Source: an uncultured Lachnospiraceae bacterium (GTDB lineage: Bacteria > Bacillota > Clostridia > Lachnospirales > Lachnospiraceae). Taken from it: a DNA stretch of 6,082 bases. Positions 5,527 to 6,082 of this stretch are shown here, in pieces; the stretch's first letter is position 1; each line of letters begins with the position of its first letter. The position numbers and the translations under genes are program-made. Below the pieces are notes generated by a model. The model was not told the DNA's origin and made no database searches. It was given only the letters and a program-made list of their open reading frames with translations. The stretch covers positions 1 through 6,082 of the forward strand of contig CAJLUP010000106.1 in NCBI GenBank assembly GCA_905209865.1, written 5' to 3'.

Positions 5527-5880
5527 TTATTCTTTTACAAACTCTAACCTTCCCCTTTCAAAATACTTTCCGACATCTGCTAGAAGCCTTGCAAAATACA
5601 GGCATACCGTTGGATCGATTCCCGGATGTTCTGTCCGCAGATCGTAGTCCTGTACACCAATGAACATCATATGCGACGCTTTCCAATCCCGTTCTAATAT
5701 AGGGAAAAAATCTTCAATATCATCACATCCTGAATAAAAGAAAATATTAATATTGTTTTTCATTGTATCAAAATACCGATAAAAATCCGGTAATTCTCCA
5801 CCTTCCATTACTCTGATAAAATATGTTAATTTTTCCAATCCTTCTTTTAAATCTTCTAGTTCCTCTCTTCCTATTCTCAT
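5527..5880 (-). CDS. Uncharacterised acidic cytoplasmic protein (117 aa)
   Basis: I do not recognise this protein or any catalytic motif. It has no signal peptide or membrane segment. The N-terminal 26 residues look like a charged amphipathic helix (REELEDLKEGLEKL). The middle (38-63) has FDTMKNNINIFFYSGCDD followed by an acidic stretch. Residues 66-80 include the aromatic WKASHMMFIGVQDYD, and the C-terminal third is probably helical (YFARLLADVGKYFERG, then EFVKE). Cysteines at 52 and 93 form no metal-binding pair that I can identify. Evidence that it is a gene: GGAGG (5889-5885) sits 4 bases before ATG 5880, there is a plausible promoter upstream, and composition and codon use look coding throughout. 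It is transcribed toward the NSS gene and appears to stand alone. Confidence 0.8.
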   Translation of the reverse strand: MRIGREELEDLKEGLEKLTYFIRVMEGGELPDFYRYFDTMKNNINIFFYSGCDDIEDFFPILERDWKASHMMFIGVQDYDLRTEHPGIDPTVCLYFARLLADVGKYFERGRLEFVKE

Positions 5881-5901
5881 CTTTTCCTCCGCCCCATAGC
5901 G

Positions 5902-5919
5902 AAAATCACCACTGATTTT
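5902..5919 (-). promoter_or_regulatory. Hairpin at the predicted 5' end of the 117-aa protein mRNA
   Basis: AAAATCA (5902-5908) and TGATTTT (5913-5919) form a perfect 7-bp stem with a 4-base loop. The predicted transcription start is near 5919, so the hairpin would open the transcript and end 12 bases before the ribosome binding site. A stability element is plausible; as DNA it could also be a small operator. Confidence 0.4.
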
Positions 5920-5925
5920 TGTACA

Positions 5926-5934
5926 AGTATATCA
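5926..5934 (-). promoter_or_regulatory. Extended -10 promoter of the 117-aa protein gene
   Basis: The minus strand reads TGATATACT, a TGn extension followed by TATACT (5931-5926), five of six matches to the -10 consensus. No good -35 box lies 16-18 bp upstream, so the call rests on the extended -10. The predicted start is near 5919, about 39 bases before the ATG. Confidence 0.45.
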
Positions 5935-6012
5935 TATAAGGAAAAAAAGAACAGAAAATGACAGGAATTCTTGCATTTTTCTATCTTTAAACTGCTTTCT
6001 ATATTTTTAGAT

Positions 6013-6042
6013 AAAAAAAGGAATGTCTAAAGCAGAGCATTC
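6013..6042 (-). terminator. Terminator of a leftward gene at or beyond the right edge
   Basis: On the minus strand, GAATG (6042-6038) pairs with CATTC (6025-6021). TCT and AGA extend the stem inward after a single bulged C, around a GCTTT loop. After one C comes a run of seven T (6019-6013). This implies a leftward gene whose end lies at or to the right of the window edge. No coding end can be assigned in 6043-6082 with confidence. Confidence 0.7.
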
Positions 6043-6082
6043 ACCTATAATGATCAGAAACTTCAACAAAACAACAAAGCTT

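Noticed and set aside
5992..6035. Antiterminator: CTGCTTT (5992-5998) pairs with AAAGCAG (6029-6035), competing with the right-edge terminator
   Set aside because: On the minus strand the competing arm lies after the T-run, so it would be transcribed too late to prevent termination.
6077..6082. Window ends exactly at an AAGCTT (HindIII) site
   Set aside because: One end at a six-base site can be chance, and the left end shows no such site. No biological meaning assigned.

Overview
The window looks like chromosomal DNA of a low-GC Firmicute, most likely a Lachnospiraceae-type gut Clostridium. The evidence is the AT-rich sequence, strong AGGAGG-type ribosome binding sites, sigma-A promoters with 17-bp spacers, and protein sequences (GlnRS, PurA start, MocR regulator) that resemble those I recall from that family. 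The family placement is inference from recall, not a search. I see no tRNA, rRNA, CRISPR array, insertion sequence or phage gene, so this is an ordinary core region with a few unassigned pieces.

Left part (1-612). The first 22 codons of purA (adenylosuccinate synthetase) run leftward out of the window from a clear promoter at 136-164. A divergent promoter at 191-219 drives a small rightward gene (293-535). It starts at TTG and encodes an 80-residue single-pass membrane protein with a very acidic tail. A strong two-way terminator hairpin (579-612) separates it from the next gene.

Middle part (634-3753). A leftward pair, glnS (glutaminyl-tRNA synthetase) followed 24 bp later by a MocR-type regulator (GntR DNA-binding domain fused to an aminotransferase-like PLP domain), is probably one transcript. 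The promoter at 3792-3820 is the only one I can place for it. The MocR gene has no visible ribosome binding site. It is also not next to the pdxST or gabTD genes that such regulators often control.

Right part (3754-6082). Divergent from glnS is a sodium-coupled amino acid transporter of the NSS/SNF family (3972-5441). Its leader of about 110 bases is rich in repeats: a bulged hairpin, a pair of 9-bp direct repeats, and a 21-bp dyad. A terminator follows at 5476-5515. A convergent leftward gene (5527-5880) encodes a 117-residue acidic cytoplasmic protein that I do not recognise. A leftward terminator at 6013-6042 implies another leftward gene ending at or just beyond the right edge.

How the genes may work together: glnS charges tRNA with glutamine, the NSS protein probably imports an amino acid, and the MocR protein is built to sense an amino acid or amine through bound PLP. 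A local amino-acid sensing and uptake circuit (MocR acting on the NSS leader) is a plausible but untested reading. I do not see clear evidence for a new defence, mobile or RNA-guided system.
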